NCBI RefSeq assembly: GCF_945605565.1
Contig: NZ_OX216966.1
Location: 1,229,001-1,293,000 of the forward strand
Source: Paenibacillus dendritiformis
GTDB lineage: Bacteria > Bacillota > Bacilli > Paenibacillales > Paenibacillaceae
Length of the DNA: 64,000 nucleotides
Direction of reading: 5' to 3'
A program made the translations under genes and the position numbers. The notes under the pieces are model-generated. The model did no database searches, was not told where the DNA came from, and worked only from the letters and a program-made list of their open reading frames with translations. Positions 26,308 through 34,288 of this stretch are shown here, one piece after another; the first letter of the stretch is position 1; each line of letters starts with the position of its first letter.

Positions 26308-27320
26308 GCGATCATCGATGCGGCATCGGCGCGGTAGGCTGTGCTCAGAAATGCGGCGGCCTTGCCGAGGTAGTCTTTGCGGTGCGTGCGGTAGATGAGC
26401 TCATGCTGCACATTGGGCACGATCCAGGATTCCGACAGCTTGTTGCTCTGACGGGCCGCAATCTGCTCGGCGATCTCGTACGGCGCCTTCGTATCCGCGG
26501 TCCCGTGAATGATAAGCGTCGGCATCTCGTAGCTGGTTGCCTTCACTTCGTTGTACGGGATCTGCGCCAGGCTGGTGCCGTTCAGCGCCGGGAAGAAGAA
26601 GCGCAGCAGATCGAGTGACGGATGCTTCGGCAGCGGCACGTACTGCTTCAGGTTGTGGTACAGCGTATCCGGCTCCAGCAGGAAGGTGCTGTCCAGAATC
26701 ATCGCGTCGATGTCCTCGGTCATGAGCGCGGCCTGGAGGGCAGTGCCGGCTCCCATCGAGAAGCCCCAGACGACGATATGGGAGGCTCCCCGTTCCTTGG
26801 CCAGGTTCACGGCGCCGAGCAGCTGCTCCTTCTCCAGCTTGCCTCCGGTGGCGGTTGTCTTGTGCTGCTCCGAGGCGAAGCCGTAATCGAACATGATGAC
26901 GTTATAGTCAAGCCGGTGGGCGAACTGGGCCAGATCGTACATCGGCACCCAATATTCTTCGCGGTTGGCGCCATAGCCGTGGCTGAAAATGATGGTGCGC
27001 GACGACGCGGAGTCCGAAGGAATATACCAGCCGTCGACGAGCGTATGGCCGTCGGCCGCCGGAAAGGTCACCGTCTCGTAAGGCATTCCCTTGGCCTCCA
27101 TCGGATTGGAGAAGAGCGGAGGCACCTGCGGGTTCGCGAACATCCAGGCGATAAAGCCGTGCAGAGCGAGGAAGATGACCGATGCGGCGAACACTGTCGA
27201 CAAGGACAGGGCGATCACGATATGCTTCAGGCGGATGCGGCGTGCGGCCGCAGGGGCCAGACCCGAGGGCCCGATCCATTCCGGTTGAAGCGCGGGTGAT
27301 GTGACGACAGGTGTGCTCAT
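26298..27320 (-). CDS. Membrane-anchored alpha/beta hydrolase
   Basis: This 340-residue protein has one transmembrane segment near the N terminus (HIVIALSLSTVFAASVIFLALHGF in outline, about residues 28-50) and an alpha/beta hydrolase domain outside the membrane. The oxyanion strand is TIIFSHGYGANREEYW near residue 105, the nucleophile is Ser in VVWGFSMGAG near residue 180, the acid is probably in IIHGTADTKAPYE near residue 275 and the catalytic His in NVQHELIYR. The substrate is unknown. Of two in-frame ATGs, 27320 has AAGGAGG at 8 bases, while the one at 27326 is too close to it. Confidence 0.85.
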   Translation of the reverse strand: MSTPVVTSPALQPEWIGPSGLAPAAARRIRLKHIVIALSLSTVFAASVIFLALHGFIAWMFANPQVPPLFSNPMEAKGMPYETVTFPAADGHTLVDGWYIPSDSASSRTIIFSHGYGANREEYWVPMYDLAQFAHRLDYNVIMFDYGFASEQHKTTATGGKLEKEQLLGAVNLAKERGASHIVVWGFSMGAGTALQAALMTEDIDAMILDSTFLLEPDTLYHNLKQYVPLPKHPSLDLLRFFFPALNGTSLAQIPYNEVKATSYEMPTLIIHGTADTKAPYEIAEQIAARQSNKLSESWIVPNVQHELIYRTHRKDYLGKAAAFLSTAYRADAASMIAHP

Positions 27321-27616
27321 GGGCATGACCTCCTTCTGGATGTGCGGGAAAGGGAGAAAAGCTCGCAAAGCGAGGTATCGACATAAAATGACATTAACTA
27401 GATCGAAAGTCTTGGTTTTTGGTAAATAAAAGCTTTCTGTTGAAAGCGTTTCATTTGCTCTGAAATGTACTACTATCGTATGCCGCGAGCCGCATAACGT
27501 CAATAAAAGTGCATGATTTGTAAGGTGTTTGTAATCGTCCCGTAACATTGCAATCCCGGTGTAAAAAATGTCGAAATCCGGGTCATTGGTCGGGGTGACG
27601 ATCGGCGGTCCGTCCC

Positions 27617-27645
27617 TTTACGGCATCGGAAAAGGGGGTTATACT
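27617..27645 (+). promoter_or_regulatory. Promoter of the iclR-type gene
   Basis: TTTACG (27617-27622), 17 bp spacer, TATACT (27640-27645) form a good sigma-A promoter. Just after it an imperfect dyad of GTTTCA and TGGAAC words (about 27657-27673) could be an autoregulatory IclR operator, which is inference. Confidence 0.55.
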
Positions 27646-27690
27646 AGATGTAACGTAGTTTCACTCAATGGAACGAAAGAGGGAGATGGC

Positions 27691-28440
27691 GTGGAGGAAC
27701 GAGGAAAATTAACCGTCCGTGCCGTGGAACGGGCGCTCGATATTTTGATGTGCTTCACGGAGCAGTATGAGATGAGCTTGACCGAGTTGGCCGCTCGGGT
27801 CAACTTGAATAAGAGCACCGTGCACCGGCTGCTGACGACGCTGGAGGATCGCGGCTTCGTGCTGCGCAACGGCGACAAGTACCGCCTTGGCTACCGGGTA
27901 TGGGAGCTGTCCGCGAACCTGACGCAGGTCGGCGACGCCGCCCAGCTGCTGCTTCCCGAGATGGAGGCGCTGCGCGACCGGCTGGGCGAGACGGTGAGCC
28001 TGTATGTGCGCGACGGCTCGGACCGGATTCGCATTCAGGCGGTGCAGAGCAACCAGGCGATCCGGCGGGTGGCCCCGGTCGGGGCGCGGCTCCCGCTGTT
28101 CGTCGGCGCGTCGAGCAAGGTGCTGCTTGCCTTCGCCGATCCGGCCGAGCGCGAAGCGGCGCTTCGGGATGCCTTTTGGCCGCCGAGTGTCGACAGCGAG
28201 GCATGTATGAACCAGCTGGAAGAGGTGCGCCGTCAAGGGTACGCGGTAAGCATCGAGGAGCGCGAGCCGGGAGCGGCCGCTGTATCGGTGCCGATATTCG
28301 ACCGCGGCGGCAAGCTGGCAGCGGCGCTGTCGGTCTCCGGCCCGGTCAGCCGGATGTCGCTCCAGACGCTGGAGGCGTATGCGCCGCAGTTGACAGAGGC
28401 CGCCCGCCGGATGGCGACGATGCTGCGCTCGATCGGATAA
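27691..28440 (+). CDS. IclR-family transcriptional regulator
   Basis: This 249-residue regulator has an N-terminal winged helix (TVRAVERALDILMCF, SLTELAARVNLNKSTVHRLLTTLEDRGFV in outline, residues 7-65) and a C-terminal GAF-like effector domain (GARLPLFVGASSKVLLAF, GYAVSIEEREPGAAAVSVPIF, AALSVSGPVSRM). The GTG at 27691 gives the usual family length and follows GAGGGAGATGGC. The frame is open to 27568 but the promoter lies inside that extension. No catabolic genes follow it directly; the repeat region begins right after the stop. Its target is unknown. Confidence 0.88.
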   Translation: MEERGKLTVRAVERALDILMCFTEQYEMSLTELAARVNLNKSTVHRLLTTLEDRGFVLRNGDKYRLGYRVWELSANLTQVGDAAQLLLPEMEALRDRLGETVSLYVRDGSDRIRIQAVQSNQAIRRVAPVGARLPLFVGASSKVLLAFADPAEREAALRDAFWPPSVDSEACMNQLEEVRRQGYAVSIEEREPGAAAVSVPIFDRGGKLAAALSVSGPVSRMSLQTLEAYAPQLTEAARRMATMLRSIG

Positions 28441-28535
28441 CCTGCCAAATGATATCAACAAATGGCGATGTTCCGTTAATTGCTTCCTATGCCGTAGTGT
28501 GCGGCGGGCTGCACAAGCACACGGGGATGCCTCAC

Positions 28536-28699
28536 AGGCACTGCAAAATGATGGAGATGACGAGTTAACAGAGAGTGTGGATGCGGGAAAAACGGCGGCG
28601 CTTGCAAACCGGTGGAAGAGGGATGAAGCAGTGAAATGCTGCGCGGATGCATCAATTTCTCTTCTTTAAGCCGCTATTTGATGAAATTCCTGCAAAAGT
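28536..28699 (+). repeat. Dispersed repeat R1, left half of the interrupted copy
   Basis: This segment matches 17048-17209. It stops at AAAAGT (28694-28699), where the inserted element at 28700-29334 begins. The matching right half resumes at 29335. Confidence 0.8.
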
Positions 28700-29334
28700 G
28701 AGGCTGTTGGAAAACCCTGTTTTTTGCGAAGGGGTGGAGATGGTCCATTTTCCTCATCAAAACTTTGACTCTCAGAGCGTTTTAAGTCGATTTATTCTAC
28801 CGGGAGACGAGATCCATCACAGGCGAAAAGTCCCATAGACTACTCAATGGCCTGATTTTACGGGATCCAAGCGACCGCGTCGGATCCCGGGGGCATCATC
28901 GCCTTCAGGAAGCATCATCGCCTTCAGGAAGCATCATCGCCTTCAGGAAGCATTATCGGCCTGCTGGAAGCATCGTTGCCTCCTGGGGGTTGGACGTGCG
29001 GAGGAAATTGCTGCTATTTTACAGGAATTTCGGCTTAATGAGTCCACATCCCAAGGAATTGCTGCAAATCTACATCATTTTAGGCCCTTTTGCTTCAAGC
29101 CGAAGCGAAACGGGGGAAATTCCTGTAATTTTGCAGGATTCCCTTTCTGGAAACGTCGTCCATATCGAATTGCTGTATTTATGCAGGATTTCGCTTACCG
29201 AATAGGCGTGTCTGGAGAAATCGTGGAGTTTTGCGGATTTCGCCTGCCGGATGGGCGTGTCTAGGGAAATGGTGCAGTTTTCAGGCCGTAGAAATATCCA
29301 TTTTCCTACTCAAAACTTCTTTCTCAACAGCCTG
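28700..29334 (+). mobile_element. MITE-like element, copy 1, inserted in repeat R1
   Basis: This roughly 635 bp non-coding block interrupts repeat R1. Its ends are inverted repeats AGGCTGTTG (28701-28709) and CAACAGCCT (29325-29333), and it is flanked by the direct repeat AAAAGT at 28694-28699 and 29335-29340, present once in the empty site at 17204-17209. It carries no transposase. Inside are a 19 bp tandem repeat (28893-28988), an inverted repeat of GGGATCC arms (28861-28890) and a run of degenerate units with GAATTGCTG and TTTTGCAGGATT words (28995-29300). An inverted second copy lies at 37278-39372. Confidence 0.75.
28893..28988 (+). repeat. 19 bp tandem repeat, about five units
   Basis: Units start at about 28893, 28912, 28931, 28950 and 28970. 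The first three read GCATCATCGCCTTCAGGAA, and the last two are diverged. The second copy of the enclosing element has only about two diverged units, so the number varies between copies. Confidence 0.85.
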
Positions 29335-29545
29335 AAAAGTACATGATTTCCATCGATTTTTGCCTTTTATCGATTGGATAATCAGAAATTGATGCCGTTT
29401 TGCAGGATTCCTTGTGACGGAGTACACGTCATAAAGGAAAAGTGTATTTTTACAGTTTTTCGGCGAGTGGAGCTTTAAGAATCAGGGGGGCTGTCTCATT
29501 GTAGTAAAAACTACTTATGGGACAGCCTCGTTTTTGTCCATGAAT
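29335..29545 (+). repeat. Dispersed repeat R1, right half, with terminator hairpin
   Basis: This segment matches 17204-17410 and ends in a hairpin at 29487-29527 (GGCTGTCTCAT...GTAGT with ACTAC...ATGGGACAGCC) followed by CGTTTTTG, oriented as a plus-strand terminator. It lies about 80 bp beyond the stop of the minus-strand AraC-type gene. Confidence 0.8.
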
Positions 29546-29625
29546 TCGAGGTCAGGGACTGGCCGGATCTCCGCACCGGGAACTGCGAGTGAAGGGAACA
29601 GCCTCTTCTCCGCGCGGGGATGACC

Positions 29626-31956
29626 TTATCCGGCATGCCGCTGCCGGTATTGGCCGGGTGTCATGCCTTCCAGCTTCTTGAACATCCGGTTGAAGTAAGA
29701 GGGCTGGTAGCCGACCGATTCCGCGATCTCGTTGATTTTCATATCGGTCGACAGGAGCAGCTCCTTGCATTTGTTCATCTTGAGCGACGTCAAGTAATCG
29801 ACGTAGTTGGAGCCGGTCATCTGCTTGAAGGCCTTGCTGAGCTGGGATGCGCTCACGCCGGCCTCGGCGGCGACGGTGTCGAGCGACAGGTCGCTCATAT
29901 AATCGTGGCCGATGCGCTCCAGCATCTCCTCGACCAGCCGCTTCATATTCGCGCTGTAGCTCTTGTTCAGCGAGGCGATGTACGGCTTGATGATGCGGGC
30001 ATGGAACCAGGCCAGGCAGGCGCGCGTGTCGCGCAGCCCGTTCAGCTCCTCCTGCAGGCCTGCCGCATCGAACACCGCATACGGGTTGTGCCCGGCCTGG
30101 AGCATCGCGCGGTGGATGTTGCCGACGAGCCGCATCAAGGCCTGGTGGATCAGCCATTCGGCCGCCCCGCCTGCATGAAGAGCGGTGACGAACTGCTCCA
30201 CCGCTTGCACGGCTTCCTCTTCCAAGCCCATATTGAGGGCGTGAATGATGTCCTGCTCCAGCTCCAGCGGGAATTCGACGCTGCCCGCCGTCTGGGACAG
30301 GACATGCTCCGCATCCAGCAGCTGGCTGCCGGAATCGAAGGTGCGATGGCGCAGGGCGCGCCGCGCCTGCTCGAGCGCATACGGCACGTCGAGCCAGGAC
30401 GAAGTCGGCCCGCTGATGACGATCGTCGCCTCCAGACGGAGCACATCGCGCAGGGCGCGCAGACATTGATCGCAGAGCTGCTCGATCCGGCGCCGGGATT
30501 CGTCCGGTTCCGTCCCCGGCAGGATAAGCACGGCGCCGAAGGAGCCGTCGAGGAAGTTGATCAGGTGGACGTAATCGGCCGCCTGCTCGGACAGCTCCTG
30601 CACGATGTTGATGGCCGCATAGGCCATCAGATGCTCGTCCCGGTCGGAGAACGGCTCCCGGCCAACCCCCAACTTATGCGGCTGAACAACGACGGCCGCG
30701 AAGCGTTTCCCCTCGATATTCACTTGCAGCAGCTTCAGCTTCTCGCGAATCTCCCGCTCGCTCAGGTGCGAAGCCTGACCGGTCACGAACTGGTTGATGA
30801 ATGCTTCGCGCACGGAAGGAATGGATTGATCGAGGCGGCTCTGCAGCGTCTCATTCGCGAACCGGTACTGCTTCCATTCCTTCTCGATATAGTCCAGCTC
30901 ATTATGGACCGCCGACTCCGGCGTCCGCCAGCCGCCGAGCATCGTGACGACCCGGCGAATCGGCCGGTACATCCGGCGCGAAGCGAACCAGCTGAGCGCA
31001 AGCGCGGCCAGCAGGGCGAAGGCCCACAGGACGAGCACGACATGGGTATACGGCCGGGTAGGGGCCGTAATGACCGACAGCGGGGTTCCCGCGATATAGG
31101 TCCACGTTCCGCCCATTTTCTCGAAGGAGACGGTATTGACGAGCAGCGAGTCCCCGCCTTCGATTGGCATCTGCCATGTTCGCGGCGGAGGGAGCCGTCC
31201 GGGTTCGGCCGGGGCAGGCTCTTCCTGCAGATGCTCTCGAATGAGCGGTAGCGCGTCCGGATGGTCCGACGTCGTCGCGGAATGGCCAATCACATGCCCC
31301 TCCGCGTCCAGCACATACGACAGGTTGTCCGTATTGGCGAAGATATGCAGCTTCGACGGATTGATGTAGATGACGATCGCGCCGAACGATGTCGATCCGT
31401 TGAACGGGAGCTTGAGGACGATCGCGTGCGGCGCGCCGCCCTTGGCGAACGGGCGCACGAGATCATGCACCCAGTAGATGCCCTTCTCTTCCTGCAGCAG
31501 CCGGCCCCAGCGCCCGGCATCTTGCGGATCCTCCAGCGTGCGGAGGCCGAGAGCAGGCTGCAGCACTTTGTTCTGCTTTTGCACGTACAGGTACACCTGG
31601 TCGATCAGCGGATCGGCATTTTCAATCAAGGTGAGCGTATCAAGCAGCTGGAGCGTCTCCTCGAATTGATGCCCGAAGTCCATGTCGGACACGGACGGCT
31701 TGAAATGCGGCTTCACGACCATGTTCAGCGCATATTGGACAAGCTGGGAGAATTGCTCGTCAATCTGCTTCGCCGCATCCTGGAGCGCGTCCTCGTTCTT
31801 CTGCTGGAACTGGTTCACCATATGCTGGTTCCCGATATATAAATAAGCCGCGCTGATGACCGTCAGCGGAAGACAGGTCAACAGCACAGCCATTGCGATG
31901 GTCTTCCAATAAAACACGCCTTTCGAAGACAACAGGCTTATCCATTGTCGCCTCAA
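29626..31956 (-). CDS. Membrane-bound AraC-family regulator, YesS type
   Basis: This 776-residue protein has an N-terminal transmembrane helix (AMAVLLTCLPLTVISAAYLYIG in outline, about residues 20-42), an extracellular sensor domain of about 240 residues, a second helix (VVLVLWAFALLAALALSWF), a cytoplasmic middle domain and a C-terminal AraC DNA-binding domain over the last 100 residues (LSLDTVAAEAGVSASQLSKAFK, INEIAESVGYQPSYFNRMFKKLEG in outline). Such proteins sense sugars outside the cell and switch on nearby import genes. The TTG at 31956 follows GGGAGGATAACCG. It is transcribed away from the sugar ABC operon at 32322 and is its likely activator. Confidence 0.9.
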   Translation of the reverse strand: MRRQWISLLSSKGVFYWKTIAMAVLLTCLPLTVISAAYLYIGNQHMVNQFQQKNEDALQDAAKQIDEQFSQLVQYALNMVVKPHFKPSVSDMDFGHQFEETLQLLDTLTLIENADPLIDQVYLYVQKQNKVLQPALGLRTLEDPQDAGRWGRLLQEEKGIYWVHDLVRPFAKGGAPHAIVLKLPFNGSTSFGAIVIYINPSKLHIFANTDNLSYVLDAEGHVIGHSATTSDHPDALPLIREHLQEEPAPAEPGRLPPPRTWQMPIEGGDSLLVNTVSFEKMGGTWTYIAGTPLSVITAPTRPYTHVVLVLWAFALLAALALSWFASRRMYRPIRRVVTMLGGWRTPESAVHNELDYIEKEWKQYRFANETLQSRLDQSIPSVREAFINQFVTGQASHLSEREIREKLKLLQVNIEGKRFAAVVVQPHKLGVGREPFSDRDEHLMAYAAINIVQELSEQAADYVHLINFLDGSFGAVLILPGTEPDESRRRIEQLCDQCLRALRDVLRLEATIVISGPTSSWLDVPYALEQARRALRHRTFDSGSQLLDAEHVLSQTAGSVEFPLELEQDIIHALNMGLEEEAVQAVEQFVTALHAGGAAEWLIHQALMRLVGNIHRAMLQAGHNPYAVFDAAGLQEELNGLRDTRACLAWFHARIIKPYIASLNKSYSANMKRLVEEMLERIGHDYMSDLSLDTVAAEAGVSASQLSKAFKQMTGSNYVDYLTSLKMNKCKELLLSTDMKINEIAESVGYQPSYFNRMFKKLEGMTPGQYRQRHAG

Positions 31957-32241
31957 CGGTTATCCTCCCATCATGCAGCGGATTCGGATCGCGGAAGTCC
32001 GGATGCCGTTGTCTTCATCATACTGAATGACATGCAGGTTGAAAAGGCTTCCAATCAAAATTGTCCCGTTGGAAAAGGGGAGAAAAAGCGCCGGAGAGGG
32101 CTGGAAAAAAAGTGCAACATCCGGAAATCCGATCGGGCGGAAACGGCGCTGCAGCGGCGTTCCGTCCAGGCAGGACGCGGCTTCTCGACCTTGTGCGGCA
32201 TAGCGGTAAAGGGGTGAAGCCAGTCTGGAAAAAAAGTCAAA

Positions 32242-32270
32242 TTGCATGGAATGATGATAGCGTTTACATT
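32242..32270 (+). promoter_or_regulatory. Promoter with cre-like site before the sugar ABC operon
   Basis: TTGCAT (32242-32247), 17 bp and TACATT (32265-32270) make a plausible promoter. TGATAGCGTTTACA at 32255-32268 matches the CcpA cre consensus with one mismatch and overlaps the -10 element, where binding would repress. This fits catabolite repression of a sugar importer. The rest of the 365 bp divergent region has no other clear operator. Confidence 0.6.
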
Positions 32271-32321
32271 AGCACTACCAAGCCATAAAGCTTCGATTCG
32301 AATAGAAAGCGAGGGTGACCG

Positions 32322-33302
32322 ATGAGCTCACAGCCAACGAATATCGCCGCCGAGCGAACAGCAGGTCCAGCGCCCCGTGTTCGCGCTCGTGCCAGCAAGC
32401 GTAAGCTATGGTCCGATCTGAAGCGCGACAAGTATTTATATTTGTTAGCCCTGCCGGGACTGCTGTTTTTTCTCATTTTCAAGTACATTCCGATTACGAA
32501 TCTGGTCATTGCCTTCCAGGATTACTCTCCGTACTTCGGCGTCACGGGCAGTCCCTGGGTCGGGTTCGAGCATTTCAGCCGTTTTTTCGCCAATGAAGAT
32601 TTCTATATGCTGCTGCGGAATACGCTGGCGATCAGCTTCCTGAATCTCCTCTTCTTTTTTCCGGCGCCGATCATCCTGTCTCTCATGCTGAACGAGGTGC
32701 GGAACTCGGTGTTGAAGCGCACGGTGCAGTCGCTTATTTATATTCCGCATTTTCTGTCATGGGTGCTTATTTACGGCTTGACGTTCCTCATGTTCTCCCA
32801 ATCGGAGGGGCTGGTGAACAAGCTGCTCGTAGCGATGGACAAGGAGACGGTCGACATTTTGTCTAACCCGAATTATTTCTGGGGCTTGCTGACGGCGCAA
32901 TCGATATGGAAGGAGGTCGGCTGGGGCACGATTATCTTCCTGGCGGCGATCGCCGGCATCGATCCGCAGCTGTATGAAGCGGCCGTCATGGACGGAGCGG
33001 GGCGGATGCGCCGCATCTGGCATATTACGCTGCCGGGCATGCGCAATGTCATCATGATTCTGTTCATTCTCCGCCTCGGCACGATTATGGATACCGGCTT
33101 CGAGCAGATTTATCTGATGATGAACTCGGCAGTAACCCATGTGGCGGATGTATTCGATACCTATGTGTACCGCATCGGAATCAAGCAGGGCGAATTCAGC
33201 TACAGCACGGCCATCGGGCTGTTCAAGTCGGTCGTCGGCGTCATTCTCGTCGTGACGGCGAACAAGGTAGCGAAGCGGTTCGGTCAAGACAGCTTGTACT
33301 AA
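32322..33302 (+). CDS. Sugar ABC transporter permease, LplB type
   Basis: This 326-residue protein is one of two permeases of a carbohydrate importer. A basic cytoplasmic start (about 45 residues) precedes six predicted helices, beginning YLYLLALPGLLFFLIFKYIPI. The EAA coupling loop is YEAAVMDGAGRMRRIWHITLPG near residue 220. It belongs to the LplB/YteP class common in Paenibacillus, which imports oligosaccharides such as pectin or hemicellulose fragments. The ATG follows GAGGGTGACCG. It is the first gene of the operon. Confidence 0.9.
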   Translation: MSSQPTNIAAERTAGPAPRVRARASKRKLWSDLKRDKYLYLLALPGLLFFLIFKYIPITNLVIAFQDYSPYFGVTGSPWVGFEHFSRFFANEDFYMLLRNTLAISFLNLLFFFPAPIILSLMLNEVRNSVLKRTVQSLIYIPHFLSWVLIYGLTFLMFSQSEGLVNKLLVAMDKETVDILSNPNYFWGLLTAQSIWKEVGWGTIIFLAAIAGIDPQLYEAAVMDGAGRMRRIWHITLPGMRNVIMILFILRLGTIMDTGFEQIYLMMNSAVTHVADVFDTYVYRIGIKQGEFSYSTAIGLFKSVVGVILVVTANKVAKRFGQDSLY

Positions 33303-33349
33303 CTTGTTGTATAACCTCGATTAGAAAAGCAGGAAAGGGGTCGAATGCC

Positions 33350-34231
33350 ATGAGAGAACAGTGGCGGGATCGGTTGTTCCAGGCGAGCAACGTGACGGTG
33401 CTAATTCTGTTCAGTATCGCCACCGTGTTCCCCATTTACTATACGATTGTGCTGTCGTTCACGGATCCGACGGAATATTACATGCGGCCGTTAATTCTGT
33501 TCCCGCAGCAATGGACGCTGGACGCCTATAAATATTTGCTGTCCAACGGGCTGTTCATGAGCTCGCTCGGAATCAGCGCCTTCCTGGCGACCGTGGGCAC
33601 GGCGTTCAGCCTTATCGTATCGGGAGGACTCGCTTATGCGCTGTCCCGCAAGCGGCTGCGCTTCCGCAAAGCCATTATGATGATGATTCTGATTACGTTC
33701 CTGTTCCAACCGGGGCTGGTGCCGCTGTATCTGGTCGTCCGCAATCTCGGCCTGATCGACAGCGTCTGGTCACTGATTTTGCCGAGCTTGACGAGCGCCT
33801 GGTACGTGCTGCTGATGAAGGGGTTCTTCGACAGTATCCCGGACAGCCTGGAGGAAGCCGGCCGCATCGACGGCTGCAACGAGATCGGGGTGTTCTGGCG
33901 CATTATGCTTCCGCTGTCCCTGCCGGCGCTGGTCGCCTTCGGCCTTTTCTTCGCGGTAGGCTACTGGAATACGTACTTCAATGCGCTTATGTTCATCAAC
34001 GACCAGAGCAAATGGCCGCTGCAGGTGCTCCTGCAAAATATGCTGGTCGATCCGACGGCGATGGGCGGCGGCACGGGTGGCGGCATGGACTTCCATGTGA
34101 ACCGCCAGATGCCGACCGAGACGCTCAAAATGGCCGCGGTCGTCATTGCGACGCTGCCGATTATGATGGTGTATCCATTCTTGCAGAAGCATTTCGCCAA
34201 GGGTGCGATGGTTGGCTCTGTCAAAGAATGA
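33350..34231 (+). CDS. Sugar ABC transporter permease, LplC/YtcP type
   Basis: This 293-residue partner permease has six helices and the EAA loop LEEAGRIDGCNEIGVFWRIMLPLS near residue 175. The class-specific stretch FNALMFINDQSKWPLQVLLQ near residue 215 marks it as LplC/YtcP-like. It starts 47 bp after lplB-type with AGGAAAGGGG upstream and is followed by the binding protein. No ATPase is encoded here; such systems usually share MsmX encoded elsewhere. Confidence 0.9.
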   Translation: MREQWRDRLFQASNVTVLILFSIATVFPIYYTIVLSFTDPTEYYMRPLILFPQQWTLDAYKYLLSNGLFMSSLGISAFLATVGTAFSLIVSGGLAYALSRKRLRFRKAIMMMILITFLFQPGLVPLYLVVRNLGLIDSVWSLILPSLTSAWYVLLMKGFFDSIPDSLEEAGRIDGCNEIGVFWRIMLPLSLPALVAFGLFFAVGYWNTYFNALMFINDQSKWPLQVLLQNMLVDPTAMGGGTGGGMDFHVNRQMPTETLKMAAVVIATLPIMMVYPFLQKHFAKGAMVGSVKE

Positions 34232-34288
34232 CGCGATAAGGATGCACACAAAAAGAAGCATGTTCACGTAAAAAAAGGAGGGTCCACG

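Noticed and set aside
28647..28838. 63-codon plus-strand ORF in the repeat region
   Set aside because: It crosses the insertion junction at 28700, so its frame is a product of the insertion; no binding site fits.
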